64,000 bases of DNA from Thermoleophilaceae bacterium (GCA_040901445.1 JBBDYQ010000002.1:310001-374000), one strand, 5' to 3'; positions 1 to 7,313 are shown, counted from the first letter of the stretch. The notes: a model not told the origin generated them from the sequence alone. A program made the numbers and translations.

Positions 1-1
1 A

Positions 2-511
2 CGCGCGGGCAAGCTGGGCCTGCCGCTGACGATCGCGATCATCGGCGGGCAGCCCGAGCGGTTCGTGTCGCTGGTCGAGCGCTACCGCGAGGCCGCGGCG
101 CGCGCCGGCCACGATCCGGCGGCGCTGCCGGTGGGCATCAACACACACGGCTTCGTGGCCGCCGACCCGGCCCAGGCCAGCGCGGCGTTCGCCTCCTCAT
201 ACACGGCGATGATGGGGCGCATCGGCCGCGAGCGCGGCTGGCCGCCGATGACCCGCGACCAGTACGAGGGGCTGCGCTCGCCCCGCGGCGCGCTGGCGGT
301 GGGCAGCCCGCACGAGGTGGCCGAGAAGATCCTCTTCCAACACGAGCTCTTCGGCCATCGGCGCTATCTGGCGCAGATGAGCGTGGGCGCCGTGGCGCAC
401 CGCGACGTGCTGCGCTCGATCGAGCTCTTCGGCACCGAGGTGGCTCCGCTCGTGCGCGCGGAGATCGCGCGGCGCGAGCCCGACCCCAGCCCGGCCGCAA
501 CGGCCTCTTAG
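2..511 (+). CDS. LLM-class flavin-dependent oxidoreductase, C-terminal part (5' end outside window)
   Basis: The frame is open from base 2 and ends at a TAG at 509-511, so only the last 169 residues are present. The fragment begins with a strand containing IIGGQPERF, followed by helices and a segment with [12 protein letters not shown]. These are typical of the C-terminal end of bacterial luciferase-like monooxygenases, which use reduced flavin to oxidise small organic substrates. The flavin-binding N-terminus is missing, so the substrate cannot be inferred. It ends 19 bp before the convergent sigma-factor gene. Confidence 0.8.
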   Translation, partial: RAGKLGLPLTIAIIGGQPERFVSLVERYREAAARAGHDPAALPVGINTHGFVAADPAQASAAFASSYTAMMGRIGRERGWPPMTRDQYEGLRSPRGALAVGSPHEVAEKILFQHELFGHRRYLAQMSVGAVAHRDVLRSIELFGTEVAPLVRAEIARREPDPSPAATAS

Positions 512-530
512 CGGACCACGTCCACCGGCC

Positions 531-1793
531 TCAGCGCGCGCAGTCCGCGGCGCGCTCGAGCAGCAGCTCGCGCTCACGGGTGTTCCGCGTGAGCGACGCC
601 GCGCGCTCGAACTCCGCGCGGGCCTCGTCGTGACGGCCGAGCTTCACGAGAAGCTGGCCGCGCACGCTGGGCAGGAGGTGGTAGCCGTGCAGCGACGGAT
701 CGGAGGTCAGCTCATCGACGAGCTCGAGGCCCGCCTCCGGGCCGAACGCCATCCCGACCGCCACGGCGCGATTGAGCTCCACGACGGGCGACTGCATGAG
801 TTGGGCGAGCGCATCGTAGAGGGCCACGATCCGCTTCCAGTTCGTCTCCTCCGGCGTCCGCGCCCGGGCGTGACAGGCGGCGATCTCGGCCTGGAGCGTG
901 TACGTGCCGAGCCCGCCGCCGAGCTCCTCGGCGCGCTCGAGCGCCGCGAGCCCGCGGCGGATGAGGAGATGATCCCAGCGCCCACGATCCTGGTCGAGCA
1001 GCAGCACGGGCTCTCCCGACGGGCCCACCCGCGCACGCAGCCGCGACGCCTGGATCTCCATAAGCGCGACGAGGCCTTGCACCTCCGGCTCCTTGGGCAC
1101 GAGCCCGGCCAGGATCCGGCCGAGGCGGAGCGCGTCCTCGCACAGCGCGGGCCGGATCCAGTCGTCGCCGGCGGTGGCCGAGTAGCCCTCGTTGAACACG
1201 AGATAGACGACCTCGAGCACCGACGACAGGCGATCGCCCCACTCGCCCTTGCCGGGGACCTCGAAGGGAACGCGCGCCTCGGCGAGCGTGCGCTTGGCCC
1301 GGACGATCCGCTGGGCGACAGTTGCCTCGGGCACCAGGAACGCGCGCGCGACCTCCCTGGTGGTCAGCCCTCCGAGCAGGCGAAGGGTGAGCGCCACGCG
1401 CGCGTCGGTGGAGAGGACCGGGTGGCAGCAGATGAACACGAGGCCGAGGAGGTCGTCGCCGATGTCGTCGTCGATCGCGGCGTCGAGATCCGCCACGGCT
1501 CCGTTCTGCCGGATCAGCAGCCCGTGCCCGAGCTCCTCCTGCTTGCGCCCGAGCCGCTCCCTGCGACGCAGCAGGTCGATCGCGCGGTGCTTCGCGGTGG
1601 CCATGAGCCAGGCGCCCGGGTTTTCCGGGACGCCCGACTCTGGCCACTGCTCGAGCGCGGCGACGAGGGCATCGTGCGCCAGCTCCTCCGCGACCCCGAC
1701 GTCGCGCACGATCCGCGCGATGCCGGCGATGAGCCTGGCCGACTCGATCCTCCAGACCGCGTCGATCGCACGATGGGTGGTGGAAGCCGTCAC
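531..1793 (-). CDS. ECF42-type RNA polymerase sigma factor with TPR-like C-terminal extension
   Basis: This 420-residue protein is about twice the length of a normal ECF sigma factor. Residues about 1-80 form the sigma-2 region (WLMATAKHRAIDLLRRRERL). A sigma-4 region follows at about 110-170 (LTLRLLGGLTTREVARAFLV, then AQRIVRAKRTL). The rest (about 180-420) is the helical, TPR-like extension known from the ECF42 group, ending in ARAEFERAASL-type repeats. ECF42 factors are named for linkage to DGPF (YciI-like) proteins, and such a gene lies 12 bp upstream on the same strand. ECF42 members usually lack an anti-sigma factor, and none is seen here. The start is GTG. Target promoters are unknown. 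Confidence 0.9.
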   Translation of the reverse strand: MTASTTHRAIDAVWRIESARLIAGIARIVRDVGVAEELAHDALVAALEQWPESGVPENPGAWLMATAKHRAIDLLRRRERLGRKQEELGHGLLIRQNGAVADLDAAIDDDIGDDLLGLVFICCHPVLSTDARVALTLRLLGGLTTREVARAFLVPEATVAQRIVRAKRTLAEARVPFEVPGKGEWGDRLSSVLEVVYLVFNEGYSATAGDDWIRPALCEDALRLGRILAGLVPKEPEVQGLVALMEIQASRLRARVGPSGEPVLLLDQDRGRWDHLLIRRGLAALERAEELGGGLGTYTLQAEIAACHARARTPEETNWKRIVALYDALAQLMQSPVVELNRAVAVGMAFGPEAGLELVDELTSDPSLHGYHLLPSVRGQLLVKLGRHDEARAEFERAASLTRNTRERELLLERAADCAR

Positions 1794-1805
1794 CGCGAGG
1801 GGCTG

Positions 1806-2234
1806 CTACTGCTGGTTGGCGGCCGCCTGCGCCCGAATCCGCTCCTCCTGCTCCCTGAGCTCGGGCGTGAACTCGTCGCCGAAGTCCTCCGCCTCGAACA
1901 CCTGGCGGATCTCGATCTCGGCCTCCTCGTCGAGCGGGTTGGGGCAGCGCTTGACCCACTCGATCGCCTCGTCGAGCGACTTCGTCTGGATCAGCCAGTA
2001 ACCGGCGATCAGCTCCTTGGCCTCCGTGAAGGGCCCGTCGATCACGCTGCGCTCCTTGCCGGAGAACTTCACGCGCGCGCCCTTCGAGCTCGGCTGAAGC
2101 CCCTCGCCGTCGAGCATCACGCCGGCCTTCACCATCTCCTCGTTGTACTTGCCCATGTCGGCCAGGAGCTCCTCGCTCGGCATCACGCCGGCCTCGGTGT
2201 CCTCGTTGGCCTTGATCAGGACCATGAATCGCAT
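1806..2234 (-). CDS. YciI/DGPF-domain protein, partner of the ECF42 sigma factor
   Basis: This 142-residue protein begins MRFMVLIKANEDTEAG and contains the family motif in VIDGPFTEAKELIAGYW at about residues 64-80. It has a YCII-related ferredoxin-like fold and is probably a small dimeric cytoplasmic protein. It lies 12 bp upstream of the ECF42 gene, so the two are very likely co-transcribed. DGPF proteins recur beside ECF42 factors and are thought to be functional partners or targets, but no reaction is established. An Asn/Gln/Ala-rich tail is the only unusual part. Confidence 0.9.
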   Translation of the reverse strand: MRFMVLIKANEDTEAGVMPSEELLADMGKYNEEMVKAGVMLDGEGLQPSSKGARVKFSGKERSVIDGPFTEAKELIAGYWLIQTKSLDEAIEWVKRCPNPLDEEAEIEIRQVFEAEDFGDEFTPELREQEERIRAQAAANQQ

Positions 2235-2414
2235 TGTGGCGTCTCCTTCTGTGGTCGGGTTTCCATGCCTCTACCTACCCGTCGAACGAGCCGCGGCGAT
2301 ATCGACACCTCGCGACGCCGGCTTCCCGGATCGTGACTCCCTGTCGGCGGGCGGCACGGTAGAGGCTCGACGGCCGCCCAGGACGCCTCGATCGAGCTCA
2401 GCGACGCTTCCTGC

Positions 2415-2840
2415 TCACCCCTTCGCCTGGTCGAGAGCGGCAGCGAGGCCCTTGACATCCGCCCCCAGCCCGGTCTCGAGCTTGAACGAGTGGCCGCGCA
2501 CGGACATGTTGAGCACGCGGCCGATGAGCAGCCGCTTGACCTCGATCCGGTCGACGTCCTCGATCGCCACGCCGCTGAGCAGCTCCTTCACGGACCCACC
2601 AAGCCCGAGGCCCCAGGGCATGCCGATCCGGAACGTGAGCAGCCGCCGGTTCGTGATCGCGAGCCCCATCGGGCTCGCGACCGTCAGGCCGGCCTGCGCG
2701 GCGGCGTCAGCCGCGGTCCCCTGCTGGGTTGCGCCGAGGTTCGTGCTGCCGGCGATGGCTTGCGTGCGGCCGCGCGCCTGGGCGACGATCGCGCACAGCA
2801 TCCGCTCTCCCTCCTCCATGAAGGGAGCGGCCTGAACCAT
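2415..2840 (-). CDS. Hypothetical protein, PH-like fold suspected
   Basis: A 141-residue protein of unknown function. The ATG at 2840 follows a good Shine-Dalgarno stretch (GGGGAAG); an in-frame GTG 27 bp upstream is possible but less likely. The middle has GLAITNRRLLTFRIG followed by LLSGVAIEDVDRIEVKR. That pattern (a reporter-like strand, then an I-x-D-I-x-x-I-E strand) is seen in bacterial PH-like domain proteins, so a PH-type fold is my inference. There are no membrane segments and no signal peptide. It stands alone and is divergent from the Phd-type antitoxin gene. Confidence 0.65.
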   Translation of the reverse strand: MVQAAPFMEEGERMLCAIVAQARGRTQAIAGSTNLGATQQGTAADAAAQAGLTVASPMGLAITNRRLLTFRIGMPWGLGLGGSVKELLSGVAIEDVDRIEVKRLLIGRVLNMSVRGHSFKLETGLGADVKGLAAALDQAKG

Positions 2841-2910
2841 GATCTTCTTCCCCTGCGAGAGGACCACGCGTGCAGAATGACATCAGCGCGCAGGTGCTAC
2901 GCTGTCGCAC

Positions 2911-3153
2911 ATGGAGATCGGAGTTCGCGATCTGCGAAACCGCACCGGCCAGGTCATCGACGCCGTTCGCGCCGGCGAGCGAGTCACCCTGACTGTGCAC
3001 GGCGAGCCGCTCGCCGACATCGTCCCCCACGGTCGCCGCACCCGCTTGCTGTCCGGCCCCCACTTGCGTGAGCAGCTGGTTGACCGCGCCGCAGATGCCG
3101 AACTGCAGCGGGAGCTCGACGCACTCACCGGTCAGACGCTCGACGAGCTGTGA
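2911..3153 (+). CDS. Phd/YefM-type antitoxin
   Basis: This 80-residue protein starts MEIGVRDLRNRTGQVIDAV and continues with a strand matching the Phd/YefM DNA-binding N-terminus (GERVTLTVHGEPLADIVP). The acidic, helical C-terminus (ELQRELDALTGQTLDEL) is the likely toxin-binding part. Its TGA overlaps the GTG start of the PIN toxin by 4 bp, the standard arrangement of a type II module. Antitoxins of this family usually repress their own operon. A TACGCT hexamer about 10 bp before the ATG could be a -10 element. Confidence 0.9.
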   Translation: MEIGVRDLRNRTGQVIDAVRAGERVTLTVHGEPLADIVPHGRRTRLLSGPHLREQLVDRAADAELQRELDALTGQTLDEL

Positions 3154-3557
3154 GTGCTGCGAGCGTCGGGTTGCTGGACACCTCGGTGTTCATCGCCCGC
3201 GAAGCGCAGCGGTCGCTCGGGCAGCTGCCCGAGCATGTCGCGGTCTCGGTGATCACGATCGGCGAGCTGCAGGTTGGAGTTCTGAGCGCCCGTGACGACG
3301 ATATCCGCGCCCGCCGAGCGGACACCCTCGCCCTCGCGCGCATGGCCGACCCGATCCCGATCAGCGAAGCGGTCATGGTCGCCTGGGCACGACTGGTAAC
3401 CGACTGCGGAGCCGCCGGAGTGCAACGCACGGTCAAGCTCACGGACGCGCTGATCGCCGCCACCGCCGTCGAACACGGCCTCCCTGTCGTCACGCAGGAC
3501 GCCGACTATGACCAGATTGCACGGGCACATCCAGAGCTCCGCGTCGTAAAGGTTTGA
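3150..3557 (+). CDS. vapC: PIN-domain ribonuclease toxin, VapC-like
   Basis: This 135-residue PIN-domain protein has the usual acidic metal-site residues: Asp in GLLDTSVFI (about residue 10), Glu in TIGELQVGVL (about 40), Asp in KLTDALIAATAVEHG (about 99) and Asp in VTQDADYDQI (about 117). PIN toxins cut RNA, often tRNA or rRNA, using Mg2+. The GTG start at 3150 overlaps the antitoxin stop codon and indicates translational coupling. All four acidic positions are intact, so the toxin looks functional. It is part of an islet of mobile-element debris. Confidence 0.92.
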   Translation: MSAASVGLLDTSVFIAREAQRSLGQLPEHVAVSVITIGELQVGVLSARDDDIRARRADTLALARMADPIPISEAVMVAWARLVTDCGAAGVQRTVKLTDALIAATAVEHGLPVVTQDADYDQIARAHPELRVVKV

Positions 3558-3681
3558 ACGGCGACGTGCCGGGCTCAACGGCCTGACGTTCTCGCGCAGG
3601 TGGTCGGGCGCGCCGGTGCCGGGATCGGCAGCACGACCGGCGACGCTGAAGCGATCGATCGGCTGGTCGTGACGTTCGGGC

Positions 3682-3990
3682 TCAGCAGCCGACCGCGTCG
3701 CGAAGCGTGCGACACGCCTGATGCATGCGCGGGGAGGAAAGCGCCGTGATGCGACGCCGGAAGGCCGAGCGGGGAAGCGTGTGGACATTGTCGAAGTTGA
3801 CAACGCACTCGGTCGGGACACCGTCGTCTGCGGGAGTGAGCAGGAGTTCGGCGACGAGCTCACGCCGTGTTCGCGTCAGCGCAGCGACGACAACCGATGC
3901 GATGCGGTCAGCGACCGGGTCGCGCGTGAGCACCAGTACCGGCCGGTCGCCGCCGGGCGTGGCCGCGAACCAGATCTCACCTCGCTGCAT
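3682..3990 (-). CDS. mazF: MazF/PemK-family endoribonuclease toxin
   Basis: A 102-residue protein starting MQRGEIWFAATPGGDRPVLVL, the classic MazF N-terminus (RGEIW, then G-x-RPVLVL). It continues with VVVAALTRT and VPTECVVNFDNVHTLPRS, matching the fold of this mRNA-cleaving toxin. The ATG at 3990 is chosen because upstream sequence in the same frame lies inside the antitoxin gene and is low quality. It overlaps the end of the antitoxin gene by 14 bp, so the pair is one operon. The length is normal for the family. Confidence 0.88.
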   Translation of the reverse strand: MQRGEIWFAATPGGDRPVLVLTRDPVADRIASVVVAALTRTRRELVAELLLTPADDGVPTECVVNFDNVHTLPRSAFRRRITALSSPRMHQACRTLRDAVGC

Positions 3991-4237
3991 CGTTCCAATC
4001 GGCCCAGTCCTCGGCCGGGCCCCAGTCGGCGACCTCAGCGAGCGATCGCTCCGCCTTGGTCGTCGGCGAGCGTTCCCACTTCTCTGCGTCGTTCCCGCCT
4101 CGCAGCTCGGCGAGATGATGGTGTACGGCATCCCGGAGGAGCTCGGAGCGGTCGATGCCGAGGGCCTGCGCCCAACGCGCGACCTCGGTGGCCTCAGCAT
4201 CTGGAATACGGAAGCTGAGCATTGTCATACGGGCCAT
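3977..4237 (-). CDS. Ribbon-helix-helix antitoxin partner of MazF
   Basis: This 86-residue protein starts MARMTMLSFRIPDAEATEVARWAQALGIDRSELLRDAVHHHL when read in pieces: a beta-strand followed by two helices, the ribbon-helix-helix DNA-binding fold. The C-terminus is acidic and Trp-rich (DWGPAEDWADWND) and would wrap the toxin. Three ATGs (codons 1, 4 and 6) are possible starts; the first is used. An 8-bp inverted repeat at 4224-4252 spans the start, consistent with autorepression. The gene faces the tRNA remnant. Confidence 0.8.
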   Translation of the reverse strand: MARMTMLSFRIPDAEATEVARWAQALGIDRSELLRDAVHHHLAELRGGNDAEKWERSPTTKAERSLAEVADWGPAEDWADWNDAAR

Positions 4238-4252
4238 GCTAACACGTATGAC
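4224..4252. promoter_or_regulatory. Inverted-repeat operator over the RHH antitoxin start
   Basis: GTCATACG (4224-4231) and CGTATGAC (4245-4252) are perfect 8-bp inverted repeats separated by 13 bp. One arm covers codons 3-5 of the antitoxin; the other lies just upstream of its ATG at 4237. RHH antitoxins normally bind such repeats at their own promoter. The operator role is inferred. Confidence 0.6.
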
Positions 4253-4381
4253 GTGCCCTGGGATCCTGCTGAAGCGGGCTGGGCGGGACGACGTGCGAAC
4301 TCCTGGCTTGCCTCGCCGCCCTGATTGGGGCGCTCCTGGAGCCCGGCGGTCGTGCAGCGCGCTCGCGGGCCGTCCGGTCCC

Positions 4382-4439
4382 TGCGAGGAGCACACGACTG
4401 AACATCGTGGTGTCGCCGCTTCGATTCCGGCCCTCGCCA
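4382..4439 (+). other. tRNA-Phe-like remnant lacking the D-arm
   Basis: Read 5' to 3', 4382-4388 pairs with 4432-4438 at six of seven positions as an acceptor stem. Stem 4393-4397/4405-4409 pairs perfectly around a 7-nt loop CTGAACA, whose middle triplet GAA would read Phe codons. A 5-nt variable loop follows, then a T-arm (4415-4431) with TTCGATT in the loop and 4 of 5 stem pairs. Base 4439 is the discriminator and no CCA is encoded. Only AGCA remains between acceptor and anticodon stems, so the D-arm is missing. The C-C mismatch at the usually invariant 53-61 pair argues for a decayed gene. It sits just upstream of integrase debris, so an attachment-site scar is the likely origin. Confidence 0.6.
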
Positions 4440-4463
4440 TCATGCGGAAGCCCGGAAGCCCGG

Positions 4464-4531
4464 TGTTTGCAGGGCTTTCGCAGGGTTAGACAGGTCCGGC
4501 TTCGGGGTCGCTGCAAACAAGGCTGCAAACA
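4464..4531. repeat. Repeats next to the tRNA remnant, possible integrase arm-type sites
   Basis: GCTGCAAACA occurs at 4510-4519 and again at 4522-4531, a 12-bp period. An inverted copy, TGTTTGCAG, lies at 4464-4472. These short repeats lie between the tRNA-like remnant and the integrase remnant, where arm-type binding sites of tyrosine recombinases are commonly found. The function is inferred from position and spacing. Confidence 0.5.
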
Positions 4532-4566
4532 CGCTGCTTGCAGCCCCGGTCGCCGGGAGTCCACTT

Positions 4567-5107
4567 GTGCCGCGCCCTGCGGGCACAATGGGCATCCGCC
4601 GGGCGTCAATGGAGAGCAGCGGTGCGCTGGACCTTGCCCTGGCTCCGGCGATGGTCGACCTCATCGTCGAGCGGGTGGCAGACCGGGTGTCGCGGATGCC
4701 ACTGGCGGTGGAGCCGTGGGTGGGCGTGTCGGAGGTGGCCGCGCACCTGGGCTGCAGCCGGCAGCGAATCTACGACCTCATCAGCCTCTCCCCCAGGCTC
4801 GCGCGCAAGCTCACCGCGGTCCGGCCGGCAGACAACCGCGGAGAACTCGTCTTTACGAGCCGGGACGGCACGCGCCTCAACCGCCACAACCTCTACCGGG
4901 ACGTGCTCGGACCCTGCGCCCGCCGCGCAGAACTCGAGTGGGTCACCCTGCACACCTTCCGCCACACCTGCGCCTCACTCCTGTTTGCCCCGGTCGCAAA
5001 CGGGGGCGGCGGCAAGAACGTCAAGCAGGTCCAGGAGTGGCTCGGGCACCATTCGCCCGGCCTACACACTCAGGGAGTACGTACTTATCGACTCGCGCCA
5101 CTGTTAG
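4567..5107 (+). pseudogene. Broken HTH-excisionase / tyrosine integrase fusion
   Basis: The first part (to about 4790) reads as an excisionase-like helix-turn-helix, with VGVSEVAAHLGCSRQRIYDL. It then runs directly into the C-terminal catalytic half of a tyrosine recombinase: GELVFTSRDGTRLNRHNL, HTFRHTCASLLF with the catalytic Arg, and VKQVQEWLGHHSP. After about 5060 this frame loses the pattern. A neighbouring frame restores AYTLREYVLIDSRH, which supplies the catalytic Tyr and ends at 5107, so a frameshift separates the Arg/His box from the Tyr. The core-binding domain and the first catalytic Arg are missing. This is best read as two genes of an integrative element fused by deletion and then frameshifted. 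The exact start cannot be fixed (GTG 4567, ATG 4588 or 4609). Confidence 0.75.
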
Positions 5108-5235
5108 AAGAGCGTCTCGGCGATCTCGTGCTCGCGGCACACCTCCCTGACGGACCTGTCGCCGCGCAACCACGCCAGCACGATCTCGGCCTTCTGCTTC
5201 GCCGAGAACTTCCGATACCTGCGCTGCTCTGCCAA
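5104..5235 (-). pseudogene. IS3-type transposase OrfA fragment (N-terminal HTH only)
   Basis: On the minus strand a TTG at 5235 follows AAGGAG with 6-nt spacing and opens a 43-codon frame. It reads LAEQRRYRKFSAKQKAEIV, then LAWLRGDRSVREVCREHEIAETLF, then a stop at 5104. This matches the helix-turn-helix start of IS3-family OrfA-type proteins, which normally run about 90-100 residues. The frame stops where the family usually has Tyr-Tyr-x-Trp, so it is a truncated copy abutting the integrase remnant. No inverted repeats or OrfB were recognised. Confidence 0.7.
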
Positions 5236-5348
5236 CTCGATCTCCTTCGGTCGAGCGGCCGATGCTCGGGCGCCCGCCGGTCGGACTCGTCGCCCCTCCG
5301 GGCTCCTCGTCCGACCGGCAGACCCAAGCCCTCAAAGCTGTCAACGCG

Positions 5349-5438
5349 TCAACGGGGAGCGGGCCACAGGTGGCAGCCGGCGCCGATGCCCGACGGGCCG
5401 GCCCCGACGATGAGGACGTCCACGTGTTCGAGCGACAT
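5349..5438 (-). pseudogene. N-terminal stub of an FAD-dependent (Baeyer-Villiger-like) monooxygenase
   Basis: An ATG at 5438, preceded by AGGAAG, opens a 29-codon frame beginning MSLEHVDVLIVGAGPSGIGA, then GCHLWPAPR and a stop at 5349. The V-D-V-L-I-V-G-A-G-x-S-G-I-G pattern is the FAD-binding Rossmann motif of flavin-containing/Baeyer-Villiger monooxygenases, which are normally about 500 residues. Everything after the glycine loop is lost, apparently because mobile-element debris (the IS fragment at 5104-5235) replaced the rest of the gene. Confidence 0.7.
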
Positions 5439-5474
5439 GCCCCGGCTTCCTATGGGATCGTACCTTCGCCTCGC

Positions 5475-6293
5475 TCAGCGGCGAAGGCGGATGCTGCGGC
5501 TGCGGGTGGCGCGGTTGCCGGCGGCATCCTCAGCCACCACCCTGATGCGAGCCGTGACCGTCCGCCGTCGTGCAAGCGCTCGCCGCACCGATCGCAGTGC
5601 GGTGCGAGGCAGCCTGAGCGTGACCCTCCGCGTGCTTCCAGCCTCGATCGAGCGTGTGACCGGGCCGAACCTGAAGACGCGGGCGGTCGCGGGCACCGAG
5701 ACGGAGCCTCGTGCGGTTGCTTGACACGGCTCCTCCGGGCAGGCCGCGGTCAGCCTGAGAGTGCCGCGCCCCACTCGCTGCGCCCTGGCCCCACCCAACC
5801 GCAGGGCCGGAGGCTCGTCGTCGGCCTGGGGCGGCGGCGGTGGCGGCGGCGGCGGACCGCCCCCCGGGGGCGGTGGTGGCGGCGGCGGCGCGCCGCCCGG
5901 CGGCGGGGCGGCGGTGGTGGCCGACCAGCTCACGTCGTCGCTCGTGCATCCCGGCGCGCCGCCGAGCACCAGCCTGAGCGTGCCCGAAGCCTGCTGGGGC
6001 GCCGTGAACGAGCCGCTGTAGCGAAGCTGGCCGAACGACTTGCTGAACGAGTGACCGGTGATCGGGTCGCTGCCGGTGGCCGTGATGGTGACCGTGCCGC
6101 ATGTCGTGGGCACGTCGGTGGCCGCGAAGCGCGTGACCGCGCTTCCATCCGGGGACACGTCGAAGGAGATCGTTCCGCCGCTTGCGGCGGGCCCGTCGTA
6201 CGTGGCGGGCGCACTGTGGTTCCCAAGCGCGCCGGGTACGGCGGCGAAGAGCACGAACGTCGCGGCTGCGGCCAAACGGCCTGGGACGGGCAA
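5475..6293 (-). CDS. Secreted protein with polyproline linker, function unknown
   Basis: The frame is open further upstream, but the TTG at 6293 is preferred. It follows AGGGG at 8 nt and immediately gives a Sec signal peptide (LAAAATFVLFAAVPGALG), leaving a 272-residue product. The first domain is beta-rich with two Cys (TTCGTVTITA and GAPGCTSDD). A linker of long proline runs broken by Gly follows. The second domain has two more Cys (LTAACPEEPCQA) and ends in a very basic segment (RRALARRRTVTARIRVVAEDAAG, read in parts). It is probably exported and associated with the wall or surface. I do not recognise a family. Confidence 0.6.
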   Translation of the reverse strand: MPVPGRLAAAATFVLFAAVPGALGNHSAPATYDGPAASGGTISFDVSPDGSAVTRFAATDVPTTCGTVTITATGSDPITGHSFSKSFGQLRYSGSFTAPQQASGTLRLVLGGAPGCTSDDVSWSATTAAPPPGGAPPPPPPPPGGGPPPPPPPPPQADDEPPALRLGGARAQRVGRGTLRLTAACPEEPCQATARGSVSVPATARVFRFGPVTRSIEAGSTRRVTLRLPRTALRSVRRALARRRTVTARIRVVAEDAAGNRATRSRSIRLRR

Positions 6294-6524
6294 GACGGAA
6301 ACCCCTGGGTCGTGACATCTTGATCGTACCCCACAATGGGGACGTCTGCCAGCACCGCGAAGCTTCGAGCGGAGAGTAGGAGAAGGTTTCTGAACCCTCA
6401 GGTTCGAGAACGGCTCAGGCGGCTCCATCGCGAGCTGCCCGAGTGAGGACATCGCGAATGAAATCGGCTTTCGACGATCGTGTAGGCATCGCGGTCGGCT
6501 TGAGCCGTGGGGCAAGCCGGCGCT
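6294..6524. other. Intergenic, no gene seen
   Basis: There is no supported reading frame between the methyltransferase stop and the secreted-protein start. CCCCA (6329-6333) and TGGGG (6337-6341) form a short inverted repeat about 35 bp upstream of the TTG at 6293, with a TACGAT hexamer on the minus strand partly overlapping it. This may be the promoter/operator of the secreted protein gene. Confidence 0.35.
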
Positions 6525-7313
6525 TCAGCGCCGCGTGGCGCTCCGCCACCGCTGAGGCGCGTTCGCGACGAACGCCTCTCGCCGGAGGACGTAGAAGACG
6601 TACCCGTAGCTCCCATCCGAGAGCCGGAAGACCTCGATCTCCCTCACGGTGTCGCGCGCGAGCTCGCGAACCGACGGGTCGGAATGATCGAGCAGCGCCT
6701 CGGCCCGCAGCGTGAGGACATCGTAGTAGTCGTCCATCCATGCCTGCGTCGGCAGCGTGTGCGTGGTGAGGATCCGGTATCCCGCCGCCTGCGCGGTGGC
6801 CGCGTTGCGTCGCACGGTCTGCATGTCGGGATAGGCGCTCTTGAAGAACGCTCTGCCAGCGCGGGGCGCGTCTTCCTTCAGCCACGACAGCTCGCTGACG
6901 ACCGCGATGCCGCCCTCGTTCAGGGAGGGGGCCCAGGTCGTCAGCGCATGCGAGAAGCCGATGTTGTAGGCGGCGCCCTCCGACCAGAGCAGATCCACTC
7001 CGTCGAACGCCTGCGGGATGTCCTTCATGTCCATGCGATGCACCCGCACGAGCGGCGCGAGCCGCGCGTCCGCCGCGCGCCGCGCGAGATCGTCGAGAAA
7101 CGGCCCGTGACTGTCGACCGCGTTGACCACGGCGCCGAGCTCCCGCGCTAGGGTGAGCGTCTGACGGCCGGTTCCGCACCCGGCGTCGACGACAACTTCG
7201 AACGTCCGCCGGGGCAGCGAGCCGAGGACGTGCAGCGTGTCGGCCTCACTGCCCGGGCCCAGCTTTCGCATCCCGCCGAAGAGCAGGTCGATCGGATCGC
7301 CGGTGCCCGTCAT
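6525..7313 (-). CDS. Class I SAM-dependent methyltransferase
   Basis: A 262-residue cytoplasmic protein. Motif I is VVVDAGCGTGRQTLTLA at about residues 39-55. It is followed by an acidic residue after the second strand (VNAVDSHGPFLDDL) and later VDLLWSEGAAYNIGF, matching the Rossmann-fold methyltransferases that act on small molecules. DYYDVLTLRAEALLDHSD in the last third is probably the substrate lid. The ATG at 7313 overlaps the rsgA stop as ATGA, so it is translationally coupled to rsgA. The substrate is unknown. Confidence 0.82.
   Translation of the reverse strand: MTGTGDPIDLLFGGMRKLGPGSEADTLHVLGSLPRRTFEVVVDAGCGTGRQTLTLARELGAVVNAVDSHGPFLDDLARRAADARLAPLVRVHRMDMKDIPQAFDGVDLLWSEGAAYNIGFSHALTTWAPSLNEGGIAVVSELSWLKEDAPRAGRAFFKSAYPDMQTVRRNAATAQAAGYRILTTHTLPTQAWMDDYYDVLTLRAEALLDHSDPSVRELARDTVREIEVFRLSDGSYGYVFYVLRREAFVANAPQRWRSATRR

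Noticed and set aside
5825-5905. GGC/GGT-rich repeat that could be taken for a tandem-repeat array
   Set aside because: It encodes the polyproline linker of the secreted protein at 5475-6293; there are no spacers or palindromic units, so no CRISPR. No CRISPR array was seen anywhere in the window.
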